Assembly: GCF_014898815.1 (NCBI RefSeq)
Contig: NW_026515428.1
Span: forward strand, 1,426,001-1,490,000
Length of the DNA: 64,000 nucleotides
DNA from: Panonychus citri
Lineage: Eukaryota > Arthropoda > Arachnida > Trombidiformes > Tetranychidae
Direction of reading: 5' to 3'
Shown here: positions 63,385 to 64,000 of the stretch, piece by piece
Numbering within the stretch: position 1 is the first letter of the stretch
How the letters are laid out: each line of letters starts with the position of its first letter
Notes under the pieces: generated by a model
What the model was told of the DNA's origin: nothing
The model's input: only the letters and a program-made list of their open reading frames with translations
Database searches by the model: none
Made by a program: the position numbers and the translations under genes

Positions 63385-64000
63385 AGCATTTGAAAGGAGA
63401 ATATTTTTTTTCTCTCTCTTTCCTTTCCTTTCCTTTTTTTGCCTCTTTGCTTGTTGATTCCACTTGATGCTTGGTTATATATTCCGTGTGAACATGATGA
63501 TGATGATGACGAACAAGAATTCTTGCTTGGGAAAGAAGATGATGATGATGAAGATGAAGATAAATCTCCTTTCAGAGATTGAATTATCTTCGCTTGTATT
63601 TCATCCGGAAAACAATAACCAGTAACAATAAGCCTGAAACTATCAACATCTACAATCAACAGAAAACATTTCATCATCATCATCATCATCATCTTATCAT
63701 TACTATTATTATTATTATCATCATCATCAACAATAACAATTTATTAGCAAATATTTAGTTTTTATTTTCATTCATTTATCACAAATTTCTGATCTTTAGA
63801 ACTTTTTTTTTCTCGAACTTGAGAGAAACTTTTTTTTTCTTAACATTTTCTTGTTCATTCTGGTTACATGAATATTCAGATTCTGTTTTCCATTGAATAA
63901 TAATCTTTGTATATTGATTACTGGTTGATTATAATTGATGGATCATTTTTTTTCTCGCTTGATTGTTGATGTTGATTTATCCTATTTTGTTAACCCACTC

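Larger units (their letters stand above)
63134..64000. other. Right-hand end, no confirmed gene
   Basis: Contains a GA tract at 63268-63293, an AATAAA at 63379-63384 (plus), and a minus-strand open frame (about 63650 to 63440) preceded by acceptor-like TTGATTGTAG that may be an exon of an unknown gene. The remainder is AT-rich with TTCGAACTT-like strings at about 63807-63835. Confidence 0.5.

Noticed and set aside
1..64000. CRISPR array, bacterial operons or prophage
   Set aside because: Sequence is a spliced animal genome; the repeats are microsatellites and MITEs, with no spaced direct-repeat array.

Overview
The window is AT-rich eukaryotic (animal) DNA, roughly 30% GC by eye, with spliced genes, GT-AG introns and very many (GA)n, (GAT)n and (CAA)n microsatellites. 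The recognisable proteins (SoxE factor, two CBF-beta proteins, katanin p80, WDR7/rabconnectin-3-beta) are metazoan. The two tandem CBF-beta genes recall the Drosophila Brother/Big brother pair, and the 74-128 bp introns in most small genes suit a compact arthropod genome. An acariform (spider-mite-like) genome is my best guess from overall style, at low confidence.

Layout from left to right. Positions 1-214 (minus strand) hold the first coding exon of a WDR7 homologue that runs off the left edge. From 215 to 35957 is a gene desert of about 36 kb in which I found no convincing coding exon. It holds microsatellites, hexamer CATCCT arrays and several non-repetitive islands that could be regulatory. 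Two tandem four-exon CBF-beta genes follow on the minus strand: copy A at 35958-36846 and copy B at 38607-39349. Next is a six-exon katanin p80 (KATNB1) gene, minus strand, 40671-56425. I rebuilt it exon by exon with consistent splice phases to a 989-residue protein with an N-terminal WD40 propeller and a C-terminal con80 domain. Its 5.7 kb intron 4 carries a 472 bp TA-flanked MITE. A 3 kb divergent intergenic region with a second, related 288 bp MITE separates katanin from a plus-strand SoxE gene (Sox8/9/10, Drosophila Sox100B class) starting at 59453. Its HMG box is split by an intron after KLW(R), and a phase-compatible terminal exon lies at 63049-63133.

How the genes relate: CBF-beta is the non-DNA-binding partner of RUNX factors and SoxE is a developmental HMG-box factor, so the desert and the long SoxE intron are plausible regulatory landscape (inference). 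Katanin p80 (microtubule severing) and WDR7 (V-ATPase regulation) are housekeeping neighbours with no evident functional link.

Main points for a second look: (1) the tandem CBF-beta pair, in which copy B has lost residues matching the RUNX-contact glycine and asparagine in the TGTN loop while exon 4 and intron 1 stay nearly identical to copy A; (2) two related TA-flanked MITEs sharing a GGTCATT-containing arm core; (3) a short SoxE C-terminus; (4) unexplained non-repetitive islands at 61359-61495 and 42310-42510. All counts of motifs are by eye.
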